Assembly: GCA_050955045.1 (NCBI GenBank)
Contig: JBPBQV010000034.1
Location: 1 to 64,000 of the forward strand
From: Mucilaginibacter_A sp050955045
GTDB taxonomy: Bacteria > Bacteroidota > Bacteroidia > Sphingobacteriales > Sphingobacteriaceae
Length of the DNA stretch: 64,000 nt
Direction of reading: 5' to 3'
Made by a program: the position numbers and the translations under genes. Shown here in pieces: positions 1-9,638 of this stretch (within the stretch, counting starts at the first letter, position 1; the number at the start of each line of letters is the position of its first letter). The notes under the pieces are model-generated. The model did not search any database and was not told the origin of the DNA. It worked only from the letters and a program-made list of their open reading frames with translations.

Positions 1-779
1 TGTCCGTACAATGGCAGCTGCCCGATGCAACAATGGAAACTCCTATCGCAGGAAGCCATCTTTCACCTTATATTGACGCTGTAGCTTCTATACAAACCTT
101 GCAAGTTAAGCCTATAAGTACAGCAATTTCAAATAGCTTGGTTGATCTGGCCATAGTTGCCAGTTCAGAAAGCCGACAAGTTGCCATAGATCAGACTTTT
201 GAATATACAATTACTATAAAAAACGAAAGTGCCCTTGCCGCAACAAATGTAAGCGTAACTGATACTTTACCAGCAGCACTTAGTTTTTTAGCTATAAATA
301 ATGCTACTACTGGAAAAGCAACTTATGATGCCACAAGCCGTTTATTAACTTGGAAAGTTGATCAGATAAAGGCTAATGCTTATTGCGAACTACGTTTCTC
401 TGCAAAAGCAACCCGTCACGGCATAATAAAAAACACGGTAAAAGTGGTATCGGATGAAAAAGACAACAATCTGGTCAACAATACTGCTATTGATTACAGA
501 GAAATTGCAGGCATGACTATCTCAAATGTATTTACCCCGAACGGAGATGGCAGGAACGATACCTTTACAATCCCTGACCTTATGCAATACCCAGAAAACG
601 AACTAACAATTCTAAACCGCTGGGGCGCAGAAGTATATCATGCCAAAAACTACCAGAACAACTGGACGGGCAACAATCTGGGCGAAGGCACGTATTTTTA
701 TAGCCTGAAGATCAAAAATAGCAAAGGCGAACAGGAGGAGTATAAAGGCTACATTACTCTTCTGCGCTCAACTATTTAA
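1..779 (+). CDS. Secreted protein C-terminus with DUF11-like repeat and CHU_C sorting domain (5' partial)
   Basis: The reading frame is open from the left edge, so the start lies outside the window and the first Met in frame (position 33) is internal. The visible part holds a DUF11-like beta-sandwich repeat (NESALAATNVSVTDTLP, about positions 220-270, then a second strand set) followed by a C-terminal domain starting near ISNVFTPNGDGRNDTF (position 517 onward) with NRWG and GEGTYFYSLK motifs. That is the gliding-motility-associated C-terminal (CHU_C, type B) domain, which in Bacteroidota directs export by the type IX secretion system. The protein is therefore probably a large secreted or surface-anchored adhesin-like protein. 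Its full length and the rest of its repeats cannot be seen. Confidence 0.88.
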   Translation, partial: SVQWQLPDATMETPIAGSHLSPYIDAVASIQTLQVKPISTAISNSLVDLAIVASSESRQVAIDQTFEYTITIKNESALAATNVSVTDTLPAALSFLAINNATTGKATYDATSRLLTWKVDQIKANAYCELRFSAKATRHGIIKNTVKVVSDEKDNNLVNNTAIDYREIAGMTISNVFTPNGDGRNDTFTIPDLMQYPENELTILNRWGAEVYHAKNYQNNWTGNNLGEGTYFYSLKIKNSKGEQEEYKGYITLLRSTI

Positions 780-1274
780 CTGTGTTATGTCTTCTGTTTA
801 TCAAAAAACTAGGATTGAAAATGTAGTTACTATATTTGACTGTAGGAGAATGTAGCAACTAACTAACAAGATTATGTCACTAATTAAAAAAGAGGCAATA
901 AGCCATCAAAACATATTAGACGATCAAAAAGGAGAAAGAATTATTGCATATCCAGTATTTGTTAATAGTCAGGTTCACGTCTTTTTATATTCTTTATCAC
1001 ACGGCAGATTGGAGTGACTGATGATTAAGTTTTTCTCAGACTGAATACATACAGCTCCTCTCAGTAGCAATATCATATAGTTGAGTTTGTTTACTTTTAT
1101 ACCCTGTTAACCCAAAAGAAACGATTCGACTATTACGTTTTAACGAAGGAATTTGTGTCATCAAGTAGAGCGGTCAATTACCGATTTTTTCCTTTCTTAT
1201 CTGTTACATTAATCTATTAAATCAATCATATTACACCTAATTATAATTTAAATGTAATGGTAGTTGTGTTCCGA
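780..1274. other. Gene-poor stretch between secreted protein and IS relic
   Basis: No convincing gene is present. A 47-codon plus-strand ORF at 874-1017 (starts MSLIKKEAISHQ, ends HGRLE) is the only short ORF of note. It has no recognisable family, no clear ribosome-binding site and may be a remnant. The rest is AT-rich and has stops in all frames. Confidence 0.5.
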
Positions 1275-2952
1275 AATTCTACTGTGGCTGTTGCAGAACT
1301 CGAATAAAGGGGGATAGATTTTTTTTATTTAGCTGGCAAAATGTGTAATTTAAAACCATGCAAGGCAGAAAGGATTACACGGAAAAGCTGTTTATGAGTT
1401 TTCAGTTATCTAACCATGTTCCGAAGGAAAACTTTTATCGAAGATTGAGCGAAACGCTCGATTTGAGTTTTTTGTACAAGGACACGAAGGAACTTTATGG
1501 CAAAACGGGCAATCCGTCCACCAGACCGGTGGTCTTTTTCAAACTGCTGCTGATAGGTTATTTGGAGAACATTACTTCTGACCGAAAGCTGGTAGAGCAC
1601 TGCGCCATGCGAATGGATGTGCTGTACTTTTTGGGCTTTAATATCGATGAAGAACTGCCCTGGCACTCTACCATCAGCAGGACCCGGCAACTATATCCGA
1701 TTGCCTTGTTTGAGACACTGTTCAACAAAGTTTTCACACTTTCCGTAGGTGCCGGAATGGTATTGGGGCATACAGGCCGTGGATTCAGCTCCTGTTAAAG
1801 CTAATGCTTCGATGGAGAGCCTGGCTCTGAAGCAACCGAAAGATTCGCTCGCAAATTACTTTCAAAAAGTACAAGAAGAAAACGCAGAACCAAAAAAGAA
1901 GGATGATTCTCCAAGGGAATCCTATATCAGCGCACCTGAGCACCAGCTAAGGAATATAGAAAGACATCAGCAGAAATTGCGTGGCATTCCGCAGGGCCCA
2001 TTAGGATCTTCTCATGAAAAAGCGCAGTTAGTAAGTAATAAAACGCATTACAGCCCACATGATCCGGATGCCCGGATATCAGTAAAACCAGGCAAGGCCA
2101 GAAAACTGAACTATCGTATGAGTATGGCCGTCGATACAGGTGCAGGTGTGATCAGTCATGTGCAGGCAGATTTTGCTGATGGCAGGGACAGTCAATATCT
2201 TCTCGAGATCACCCGAGAATTACAAAACCGGCTAAAAGAAAACGAACTGACAATGGCGAACCTACTTGCCGATACGGGCTACTCAAATGGTTCCAATTAT
2301 AGCTTTTTAGAACAAAAAGGATTACCGCCTGGGGACCCGTATTTGGAATGTATAAGTCAGTTGTGCCTGGGTTTACTTACAACAACGAAATAGATGAATA
2401 TACCTGCAGGGCAGCGATTACCATTTAAAGGCTTCGACCATACTGCCGATGGCAGGCTGCAGAAAAACTACTGGGCGGCATCCAAAGATTGCAAACTTTA
2501 TCCGTTAAAACCCAGTTGTGTACCAAACATCCCGTGCAGAAAAATAACGAGAACACCTTACGATGAAAAGTACCACCGAGCTTACAGCTGCTAGCAAAGT
2601 AAAAGAGGCAGACAGATGAAAAAGCTGAGGCAAAGTACGGTGGAGCCAGTATTTGGTAGCCTGACCCAATATTACGGGCTAAGTAAAATAGGTGTCTTGG
2701 GCAAAGCCGGTGCCCACAAAGTCATGCTCCTGGCAGCCGTTGCCTTCAACCTCAAAAAGTACCTGAAAAATGGAGGAAGGGAATCTTCGCGCGCCTGCTT
2801 TGAAGGCATCACAGAAGACACTGAATAGATCTTCCTTGGTTTACTCGCCTTTTTGAACAATAGTTACTAGTTTTCCTGAAAGCTGAAAAACTACGATCTG
2901 AAATATGAATATTCGACGAATTATACCCCTTGTGCAACAGCCACGAAGAATT
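1275..2952 (+). mobile_element. Decayed IS1182-family insertion sequence
   Basis: A broken transposase frame is bracketed by matching inverted ends. GTGGCTGTTGCA at 1284-1295 is the exact reverse complement of TGCAACAGCCAC at 2933-2944, and AATTCT at 1275-1280 matches AGAATT at 2947-2952 in the right arm with a one-base spacing difference. The resulting length of about 1.68 kb fits the IS1182 group. I could not identify a target-site duplication. Because the transposase is interrupted several times, the element is probably immobile unless supplied in trans. Confidence 0.72.
1358..2828 (+). pseudogene. IS1182-family transposase pseudogene (frameshifts plus internal stop)
   Basis: The N-terminal part (1358-1798) has the DUF772-type domain (RPVVFFKLLLIGYLENITSDRKLVEHCAMRMDVLYFLG, broken here for length) of IS1182/IS5-like DDE transposases. 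Homology continues in another frame from about 1775 (QAVDSAPVKANAS, then YRMSMAVDTGAGVISHVQADFADGRDS and LLADTGYSNG). It shifts again near 2330 and near 2405 (GQRLPFKGFDHTADGRLQKNYW), and is cut by an in-frame TAG at 2592-2594 before the conserved C-terminal part (RQSTVEPVFGSLTQYYGL at 2616-2828). At least three frameshifts and one nonsense codon mean no functional transposase can be made. The pieces remain collinear with an intact family member, so decay is by point changes, not rearrangement. Confidence 0.85.
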
Positions 2953-3168
2953 ATTGAGATGGAGGGTTACCTCATATCACTAGCTTAGTAAATGGAGATA
3001 TCTACTTTTGGCTAATATTAAATAAAAGTAGGGTTACATAAAAAGTCCACTCGGACAAGTATTTAGTGATTATTTTAAATTTTTTTAATTAGTATTTAAG
3101 CCTGTTTAGTTTACCTTTATTTATTAGCAACCGAATCAATAGCAGCTATTATTTATACTTTAATCAAC

Positions 3169-5697
3169 ATGAAAAGACTAAGATTTTTATCAGTTGCAGT
3201 GCTACTACTTGTAGCATTTGATTATGCTTCAAGTCAGGATTTGAAACTCAATGATCTTGAGTATTTCGAGACACAAGGCGTCAATGTCCTTGTGTACAGT
3301 AACCTTTTTAACGGAGGTTTCAACGATGAGAAGAACGCCGGGATAGAAATGATTCACCATGGTGTCAGAACATCGCAAGGTGGCGCGGTGAGACTTTCTA
3401 GCACTCCGGAGCAGTGGGATCTGGTTCCCAAAATATCAAACCGAAAGGTAAACCGTGCCTCGAAAACCATTGAGGCTACTCTAAGGTATGAAGATTACAA
3501 TTTTGATTCGCGGGTGGTTGTTACGGCAAAAGGTAAAGGTGTTGAGATATCTGTTTACCTTGATAAACCCGTTCCAAAGGCACTTGAGGGGAGTGCCGGA
3601 TTTAACCTTGAGTTTCTACCCTCGCAATATTGGCAAAAGGCATATTTGATGGATGGGCGGTATAACCGGTTTCCGCGCTATGTAGTAGGTAACACCATTA
3701 CAAGGCCTAACAGTGAAAAACCAAAGCAATATAAAGGGTATAAAACTTCCGACGACAGGGGAACCGGCAAATATATTGATCCGCTTCCACTCGAAACCGG
3801 ACGTACCTTTCTTCTTGCACCTGATGATCCCTCACGCTTGGTAAAAATCACCTCGCAGGATGCCGATTTGATGCTTTTCGACGGCCGTATGCTGGCACAA
3901 AATGGCTGGTTTGTAGTTCGCAGTTTACTTCCGGCAGGAAAAACAGGCAAGGTTTTGACCTGGACAGTTGAACCAAATGCTATTAAGGATTGGATACGAG
4001 AGCCAAATATTGGTTTCTCTCAAGTGGGCTATCTCCCTTCGCAACCAAAAGTTGCTGTTATTGAACTCGACAAGAAAGACAAACCACTTGCAATTTCATC
4101 GTTATACAAAATCGGCGACGATGGTAAAGCTACCAAAGTATTTAGCGGCAATATTGCGTCTTGGGGTAACTATTTTAAATACCATTATGTAAAATTCGAC
4201 TTTACTTCAGTTAAGGTTCCCGGTATATATTATATTCAATATGGAAACCTTAAAACCAATAACTTTTTAATACAAAATAACGTTTACGATAAAATCACCG
4301 ATGCCACCAGCGATATATGGATACCAATACATATGGATCATATGTTCGTAAACGAGGCTTACAGGGTATGGCATGGGGAACCCTTCAAAGAAGGTTATCG
4401 CCAAGCTCCGCCGAACACCGATCACTTCGACCTTCATGCTCAAGGGCCAACTACTGATACAAAGTATAAAGCACTCGAATTGATCCCTGGATTAAACGTA
4501 GGTGGTTTTTTTGATGCCGGAGATTTTGATATCGAGACCGGATCGAATATCAACGTAGTGCAAAACTTCGTCCGGACATGGGAATATTTTAAACCATCAC
4601 GTGATGAGACTTTTGTTGACCAAAAGCAACGCTACGTTGATCTTCACCGACCCGACGGAACACCAGACGTATTGCAGTTTATCGAGCATGGTACATTGAA
4701 CCTGGTAGCTCAGGCTGAGATTGTTGGCCACATGACACAAACGCTTTCCAACTCTGTTCTTGATAATTACCATCACCTCGGTGATGCAGCCTCAATAACA
4801 GATGGCCTTCCTTATAATCCCAAATTGGGGCCATACGAAGTAGCAAGTGACGGCCGATCAAGCGGAGTTAAGGATGATTTGTGGGCATTTACAAGCCGTA
4901 ATCCTGGCCTCGACCTCGACGCAGCAACCATGTTTGCCGCAGCAAGCCGAGCGCTTAAAGGTTACAACGATGACCTTTCGGCCAGAGCATTGCAGCAATC
5001 AAAAAGACTGTTAAAAGAGTCAGCAGAATTACTTGCCAATCGGCCGCAAGACAGCTTAGACAGACGTAGAGGATCAGATGTTGGTACAAATCTTCAATTA
5101 TACATCTCAACCGGAGAAAAACAATACGTTGATAAATTTCAGCAACTTTTATGGCCTGCACTTGACCGTAACGTAAATATCTTCCTTTTGACAGCATTAG
5201 ATGCGATACCACATATGGACGCATCTTTTAAAGAAAAGCTCCGGCCTTATATCGTGAAGTACAAAGCGTACATCATCGGGCTTGAAAAGGATAACCCATA
5301 CAGCGTACCTATTGGTCTTGGTAACTGGGCCGGTAGCGGAGACGTGACAAACTTTGGTACGACAATTTGCTTTGCCAGCAAATATTTCCCTGATATTATC
5401 GATGCAAGCCATGCATTTAAGGCCGCTAATTACCTCTATGGCTGCCATCCATATCATAATTATTCATTAGTGGCAACTGTGGGTGCTACACGTCCCAAAG
5501 CAGTCTTTTATGGCAATAACAGGGCTGATTTCTCCTTTATACCGGGAAATGTTGCTCCGGGCTTATTGTTTAGAAAACCTGACCACTTTGAAAACTACGA
5601 CGACTGGCCATTTTTCTGGGGACAGAATGAGGGCACGATTGGTGGAAATACCAGTTATTTAATTTTTGGATCAGCCTTTAAAAATTTAGTAAAATGA
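3169..5697 (+). CDS. Glycoside hydrolase family 9 protein
   Basis: 842 residues with an N-terminal Sec signal peptide (MKRLRFLSVAVLLLVAF). After about 275 residues of beta-rich N-terminal sequence comes an Ig-like CelD-N module beginning near residue 281 (FSQVGYLPSQPKVAVIE). The (alpha/alpha)6 catalytic domain of GH9 follows: GGFFDAGDFD at residues 445-454 matches the conserved GGxxDAGD block with the base aspartates, CHPYHNYSLV matches the GxNPxxxS block, and E821 in WGQNEGTIGGN is the expected acid catalyst. GH9 enzymes mostly cleave beta-1,4-glucans, with some exo-glucosaminidases, so the exact substrate is not assigned. The protein is exported to the periplasm or surface. Downstream lies a SusC/SusD pair, which fits a polysaccharide-use locus. 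Its stop codon sits inside a strong terminator hairpin. Confidence 0.85.
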   Translation: MKRLRFLSVAVLLLVAFDYASSQDLKLNDLEYFETQGVNVLVYSNLFNGGFNDEKNAGIEMIHHGVRTSQGGAVRLSSTPEQWDLVPKISNRKVNRASKTIEATLRYEDYNFDSRVVVTAKGKGVEISVYLDKPVPKALEGSAGFNLEFLPSQYWQKAYLMDGRYNRFPRYVVGNTITRPNSEKPKQYKGYKTSDDRGTGKYIDPLPLETGRTFLLAPDDPSRLVKITSQDADLMLFDGRMLAQNGWFVVRSLLPAGKTGKVLTWTVEPNAIKDWIREPNIGFSQVGYLPSQPKVAVIELDKKDKPLAISSLYKIGDDGKATKVFSGNIASWGNYFKYHYVKFDFTSVKVPGIYYIQYGNLKTNNFLIQNNVYDKITDATSDIWIPIHMDHMFVNEAYRVWHGEPFKEGYRQAPPNTDHFDLHAQGPTTDTKYKALELIPGLNVGGFFDAGDFDIETGSNINVVQNFVRTWEYFKPSRDETFVDQKQRYVDLHRPDGTPDVLQFIEHGTLNLVAQAEIVGHMTQTLSNSVLDNYHHLGDAASITDGLPYNPKLGPYEVASDGRSSGVKDDLWAFTSRNPGLDLDAATMFAAASRALKGYNDDLSARALQQSKRLLKESAELLANRPQDSLDRRRGSDVGTNLQLYISTGEKQYVDKFQQLLWPALDRNVNIFLLTALDAIPHMDASFKEKLRPYIVKYKAYIIGLEKDNPYSVPIGLGNWAGSGDVTNFGTTICFASKYFPDIIDASHAFKAANYLYGCHPYHNYSLVATVGATRPKAVFYGNNRADFSFIPGNVAPGLLFRKPDHFENYDDWPFFWGQNEGTIGGNTSYLIFGSAFKNLVK

Positions 5698-5735
5698 ACA
5701 GTTTGAATCAGCAGCTGATTCAAACTGTTCATTTT
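5691..5735 (+). terminator. Perfect-hairpin terminator overlapping the GH9 stop codon
   Basis: Positions 5691-5712 are the exact reverse complement of 5714-5735 (22-bp arms, single central base), beginning AAAATGAACAG and ending CTGTTCATTTT followed by a T run. The GH9 stop codon TGA (5695-5697) lies inside the left arm. The structure is symmetrical and would work in both directions. Confidence 0.8.
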
Positions 5736-5736
5736 T

Positions 5737-5781
5737 AGCGCAAGTTATAAGTCCATCGATTCGATGCTTATTACTTGCGCT
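5737..5781. repeat. Second hairpin directly after the GH9 terminator
   Basis: AGCGCAAGT (5737-5745) pairs with ACTTGCGCT (5773-5781). The interior adds TATAAG/CTTATT with one mismatch and a CATCGA/TCGATG inner stem, and ATTTTTT follows. It begins one base after the preceding terminator, giving two strong hairpins in tandem. Confidence 0.7.
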
Positions 5782-6357
5782 ATTTTTTAAGTTTTGCAGG
5801 AAACTTAAAAACGATTCAATGAATAGTACAATCCGGAATATAATCAAGAGTACATTTGACGCTTTACTCCATGATTTTAAACACTGACTTTTGCTAACAT
5901 GCGGTATGAAAAATGCTTGACAAAGAAAGGAATAAGAGAAGTTTAGTATTCAGAAATAGAACTGAGTACGACTAAAAAGAACTATCACTAACAGTACATT
6001 ATTAAAAACAGGGTTCATGGGATAGTGATCGGAAAAAACTCGCTAATTAGTGATAGTTTTCGTGCTAATAAAAGCCTTAATGTTATTTGCTACTATAAAG
6101 CAGATCACCATACACAATAATAATTCAGGTAGTAAGCTTATTACTAAGTGCTTCAGTTAACTAGCTCACTTTTCCAAGCGAGATATTTAATCACTTCATA
6201 ATTTTCAATATGTCTTATGTGAAATAAGAAAAGTCTTAAATCCTGTTACAATTATAAGTCAAACAGCGTGATGCCTAATCGTCTATATCAGTAATAAAAA
6301 GATTAAATTGTATCGTGTTTTGATGAATTACTATTAATAATAAGTAGGATTAAATTA
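5782..6357. other. Long AT-rich leader region upstream of susC
   Basis: No ORF of interest is visible on either strand. The region holds the inverted repeat annotated at 5980-6058 and otherwise AT-rich sequence. It most likely contains the control region of the susC/susD operon starting at 6405. Confidence 0.5.
5980..6058. repeat. Inverted repeat AACTATCACTAA / TTAGTGATAGTT upstream of susC
   Basis: AACTATCACTAA at 5980-5991 is the exact reverse complement of TTAGTGATAGTT at 6047-6058. A further partial copy, GATAGTGAT, lies between them near 6021-6029. The same 10-bp word CTATCACTAA and its complement form a tight hairpin at 14929-14954, ahead of the second susC gene. It may be a shared operator or RNA element. 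Confidence 0.6.
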
Positions 6358-6365
6358 TAAATTTG
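6358..6365 (+). promoter_or_regulatory. Putative -7 box TAAATTTG upstream of susC
   Basis: TAAATTTG is an exact match to the Bacteroidota -7 consensus TAnnTTTG. A start of transcription near 6372 would give a leader of about 33 nt to the ATG at 6405 and would rule out translation from the in-frame ATG at 6363, which overlaps the box. No good -33 TTTG element was found at the usual spacing. Confidence 0.4.
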
Positions 6366-6404
6366 TATTATAATGCCTATTGTAAAACCCTAATTACAAA
6401 ATTT

Positions 6405-9400
6405 ATGAAAAAAAAATTACTGTTTAATAAAAACAGTAAATATAAGCGTATAATATTTACGCTTATATTTACTGTTTTTGCACTATCAAATTCTTTTGCC
6501 CAAAATAGGCAGGTTACTGGTAAAGTAATCGCCAGCGATGACGGGACGAGCTTACCAGGCGTAAGCGTACAGGTAAAAGGTACGACTGTAGGTACAGTTA
6601 CTTCCGTTAATGGTACTTATTCAGTTGCTGCACCAGCTAATGCTTCTTTAGTTTTTAGTTTTATTGGCTATACTACACAAGAAGTTACTGTAGGCAACCG
6701 CACTGTAATCAATTTAAAACTTGCTCCGAGTTCAACAACCCTGCAACAAGTAAATGTTGTTTCCGTAGGTTACGGTACAACTCAACGCAAAGATTTAACA
6801 GGTTCTGTTGCTTCTGTTGGGGCCAAGCAAATTGCTGATGTACCGGTAACCACAACCGATCAAGCCTTGCAAGGACGTGCGGCAGGTGTACAAGTTACCA
6901 ACAATGATGGTGCACCTGGTGCAGGTGTACAAGTCCAAATCCGTGGTTTAGGTACGTTCGGAAATGCAGATCCGCTTTATGTAATTGATGGTTATCCTAT
7001 ATCTGGTGGCTTGAATCAAATCAACCCAAATGATATTGCCAGCATTGATATTTTGAAAGATGCTTCTGCAACAGCAATATACGGTACTAGAGCAGCAAAT
7101 GGTGTAGTAATCATTACTACAAAACGTGGCCGAAAAGATGGTGGTGTACAAATTGGATTCGACACTTATACTTCTATACAATCTCAACCAAAAATGTATA
7201 ATGTGCTGGATGCAAACCAGTTTATTACATTGACTAAAGAGAGGGCAACTGCTGATGGTATTACAATCGAACCTGAATGGAACAACCCAGCTTCCTTGAG
7301 AACAATTGACTGGCAAAAAGAGCTTTATCAAACTGGTTTAAGACAAAGCTATAACTTGTCTTTGCGAGGTGGTAATGAAAAAGTACAAACCGCCTTATCT
7401 TTAAATTACTTTAATCAGAAAGGCATCGTTCTACTTTCAGGATATAAACGTTATAGTGCTAATTTAAATGTAGATTATCAGGCTTTTAAATGGCTTAAAG
7501 CTTCTTCCAATATTAAATATAGTCGTAATGACAGTCAGGTACGTTTTGGAAGCGGTGGCCAGGATGCTGGTTTTGGTATTGGTAGTTTAACCAAATTAGT
7601 GCCGACCATGACAGGTAATCCTTTAACGGATCAGGCTAAAGATGCTAACGGAAATTATGGTTTTTATACTAAATCAAATCAGTATTTAAACTCACAACAT
7701 AATGTTTTAGCAGATGTAGAAACTCAGGATCAAAAAAACCTAACTAATTATTTGTTAACCAATGAATCTTTAGAAGCTACTATTTTACCTGGTTTGCGGA
7801 TTAAAACCAATTTTGGTATTAATAGTTCAGATAATTCCGGATATTACTTTACACCATCTAATAACCGAATGAACGGCGGCACTGTTTTATCTTCCTACTC
7901 TCAAAGCGCAAATAACAGTTTTGAATATTTATGGGAAAATACAGTAGCTTACACTAAAACTTTTGGTTTGCACAGTATTGATTTCGTTGGAGGTATCTCC
8001 AAACAAGATAATACTTACCGTTTTATAAGCGGACAAGGAAACGGGCAGGTAAGCAATGTATTACGAAACTTAAATAGTGTGAATAATATTACAAGTCTAA
8101 CCGGCAGTGAATCAACTTATGCATTAGCATCTCAGTTTGCAAGGGTAAATTATAAGTTTGGTGATAAATATTTGGTAACTGGTACGGTAAGACGAGATGG
8201 TTCTTCCAGGTTTGGTGCTAACAACCGTTTTGGAATTTTCCCTTCAGGTTCTGTTGCTTGGAGAATTAAAAACGAATCGTTTTTAAAAGATGTAAGTGCA
8301 GTTAATGATCTAAAGTTTAGAGCAAGTTATGGTGAAGTAGGAAATCAAAGTTCAATAGGTTTATTTCAATATTTAAGTCTATATGGAACAGGTGGTAGTT
8401 CCACAAGTACAAATAATTTTGGTTATCCAGTAAATAAAGTTTATCAGGAAGGCCTTGTGCTTACTACTCCACCTAACCCTGATTTAAAATGGGAAACATC
8501 AAAACAAACAGATTTTGGTTTAGATGCTTCTTTCTTAGGTGGTAATCTTACTTTAACTGCTGATTATTACATTAAAGAATCTAAAGACTTTTTACTGAAC
8601 ATTCCTGTTCCAGCACAAACAGGTTTTACTTCGCTTACTAAAAACGCAGGAAGCATCAGGAACAGTGGTTTAGAACTAGGTTTAGAGTATCGTGAATCAA
8701 AAAGTGCATTTAAATATGGTATTGGTTTAAACTTTACCACTGTGAAAAATAGAATATTGAGTTTATCAACAGGTCAAAATGCTATTTATAACTTAACAAC
8801 TTTAGGTTTCCCAAATACTGGTGCAAACAGCTGGGTAACTTATACTGTATCTAAGGTTGGAGGATCTATAGGATCATTCTATGGCTACAAAACAGCAGGA
8901 ATTTTCCAAACCCAAGCAGAAGTAACTGCTGCAAACGCTGATGCAACTGCTAAAAATGGTGGTGTTGCTATTCCTTATCAAACAACTGTAACACAACCTG
9001 GTGACCGTAAATTTGTAGATACTAACGGTGATGGTAAAATAACATCTGCTGATAAAGTAGAATTGGGCAGTCCGCTTCCAAAATTTTATACTGGTTTAAA
9101 CCTGGATGCCTCTTATAAACAATTTGATTTTAATGCTTTACTTTTTGCGTCTGTAGGAAATAAAGTTTTTAACTATCAGGAAAGGACTTTAGAGTCATTT
9201 GGTGCTACTAATGGAAGTATTGGTATTGAGAACGTTAGTGAAAATTACTATTTAAACCGTTGGACAACAACAAATCCTTCGAACAGATATGCTAGAGTTG
9301 TTAAAGATGATCCAAATGGCAATACACAGCCTTCCGATGTTTATGTTGAAAATGGTAGCTTTTTAAAGCTAAGAAGTGTACAAGTAGGATATAGCTTACC

Positions 9401-9617
9401 AACAGATTTAGCTAAAAAGTTAACATTAACCAGAATTCGAATTTATTTAAGTGCTCAAAACTTGTTTACCATAACTAAATATTCTGGTTTAGATCCTGAA
9501 ATTGGTCAGCCTAACGATCCAGGCACAAATACAAGGAATTCAACTGCATCGGGAATAGATATTGGCACTTATCCAAATTCAAGATATTACACACTAGGAT
9601 TAAATGTAACTTTCTAA
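6405..9617 (+). CDS. SusC/RagA-family TonB-linked outer-membrane transporter
   Basis: About 1070 residues from the chosen ATG at 6405 (MKKKLLFNKNSKYKRIIF), which begins a normal signal peptide ending SNSFAQ. The longer frame from 6363 adds 14 unlikely residues and would overlap a -7 box. A carboxypeptidase-regulatory-like beta-sandwich (GKVIASDDGTSLPGVSV) precedes the plug domain (PLYVIDGYPISGG, then ILKDASATAIYGTRAANGVVIITTKRG). A 22-strand barrel follows, ending YYTLGLNVTF with the terminal Phe usual for BAM-inserted barrels. It imports oligosaccharides with its SusD partner, which starts 21 nt downstream. Codons 9-25 are spanned by a perfect 22-bp inverted repeat. There is no STN domain, so sigma/FecR signalling is not indicated. 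Confidence 0.93.
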   Translation: MKKKLLFNKNSKYKRIIFTLIFTVFALSNSFAQNRQVTGKVIASDDGTSLPGVSVQVKGTTVGTVTSVNGTYSVAAPANASLVFSFIGYTTQEVTVGNRTVINLKLAPSSTTLQQVNVVSVGYGTTQRKDLTGSVASVGAKQIADVPVTTTDQALQGRAAGVQVTNNDGAPGAGVQVQIRGLGTFGNADPLYVIDGYPISGGLNQINPNDIASIDILKDASATAIYGTRAANGVVIITTKRGRKDGGVQIGFDTYTSIQSQPKMYNVLDANQFITLTKERATADGITIEPEWNNPASLRTIDWQKELYQTGLRQSYNLSLRGGNEKVQTALSLNYFNQKGIVLLSGYKRYSANLNVDYQAFKWLKASSNIKYSRNDSQVRFGSGGQDAGFGIGSLTKLVPTMTGNPLTDQAKDANGNYGFYTKSNQYLNSQHNVLADVETQDQKNLTNYLLTNESLEATILPGLRIKTNFGINSSDNSGYYFTPSNNRMNGGTVLSSYSQSANNSFEYLWENTVAYTKTFGLHSIDFVGGISKQDNTYRFISGQGNGQVSNVLRNLNSVNNITSLTGSESTYALASQFARVNYKFGDKYLVTGTVRRDGSSRFGANNRFGIFPSGSVAWRIKNESFLKDVSAVNDLKFRASYGEVGNQSSIGLFQYLSLYGTGGSSTSTNNFGYPVNKVYQEGLVLTTPPNPDLKWETSKQTDFGLDASFLGGNLTLTADYYIKESKDFLLNIPVPAQTGFTSLTKNAGSIRNSGLELGLEYRESKSAFKYGIGLNFTTVKNRILSLSTGQNAIYNLTTLGFPNTGANSWVTYTVSKVGGSIGSFYGYKTAGIFQTQAEVTAANADATAKNGGVAIPYQTTVTQPGDRKFVDTNGDGKITSADKVELGSPLPKFYTGLNLDASYKQFDFNALLFASVGNKVFNYQERTLESFGATNGSIGIENVSENYYLNRWTTTNPSNRYARVVKDDPNGNTQPSDVYVENGSFLKLRSVQVGYSLPTDLAKKLTLTRIRIYLSAQNLFTITKYSGLDPEIGQPNDPGTNTRNSTASGIDIGTYPNSRYYTLGLNVTF
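6429..6479. repeat. Perfect 22-bp inverted repeat inside susC signal-peptide codons
   Basis: Left arm 6429-6450 (starts AAAAACAGTAAATATAAG) and right arm 6458-6479 are exact reverse complements around a 7-nt spacer, TAATATT. The right arm ends in GTTTTT, so the RNA form resembles an intrinsic terminator placed 25-75 nt into the coding sequence. It could attenuate the operon or mask translation. Confidence 0.8.
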
Positions 9618-9638
9618 TCATTCTAACAGATAAATAGT

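Noticed and set aside
1358..2828. Active transposase or programmed frameshifting
   Set aside because: Several separate frame changes plus an in-frame TAG are present; single programmed slippage cannot restore the protein.
6363..6404. ATG at 6363 as start of the first susC gene
   Set aside because: It overlaps an exact -7 promoter box and places 14 extra residues before a normal signal peptide; the ATG at 6405 is better.
6429..6479. Invertible promoter of the Bacteroides type
   Set aside because: The spacer is only 7 nt and lies in codons, too short to carry a promoter; a hairpin is the better reading.
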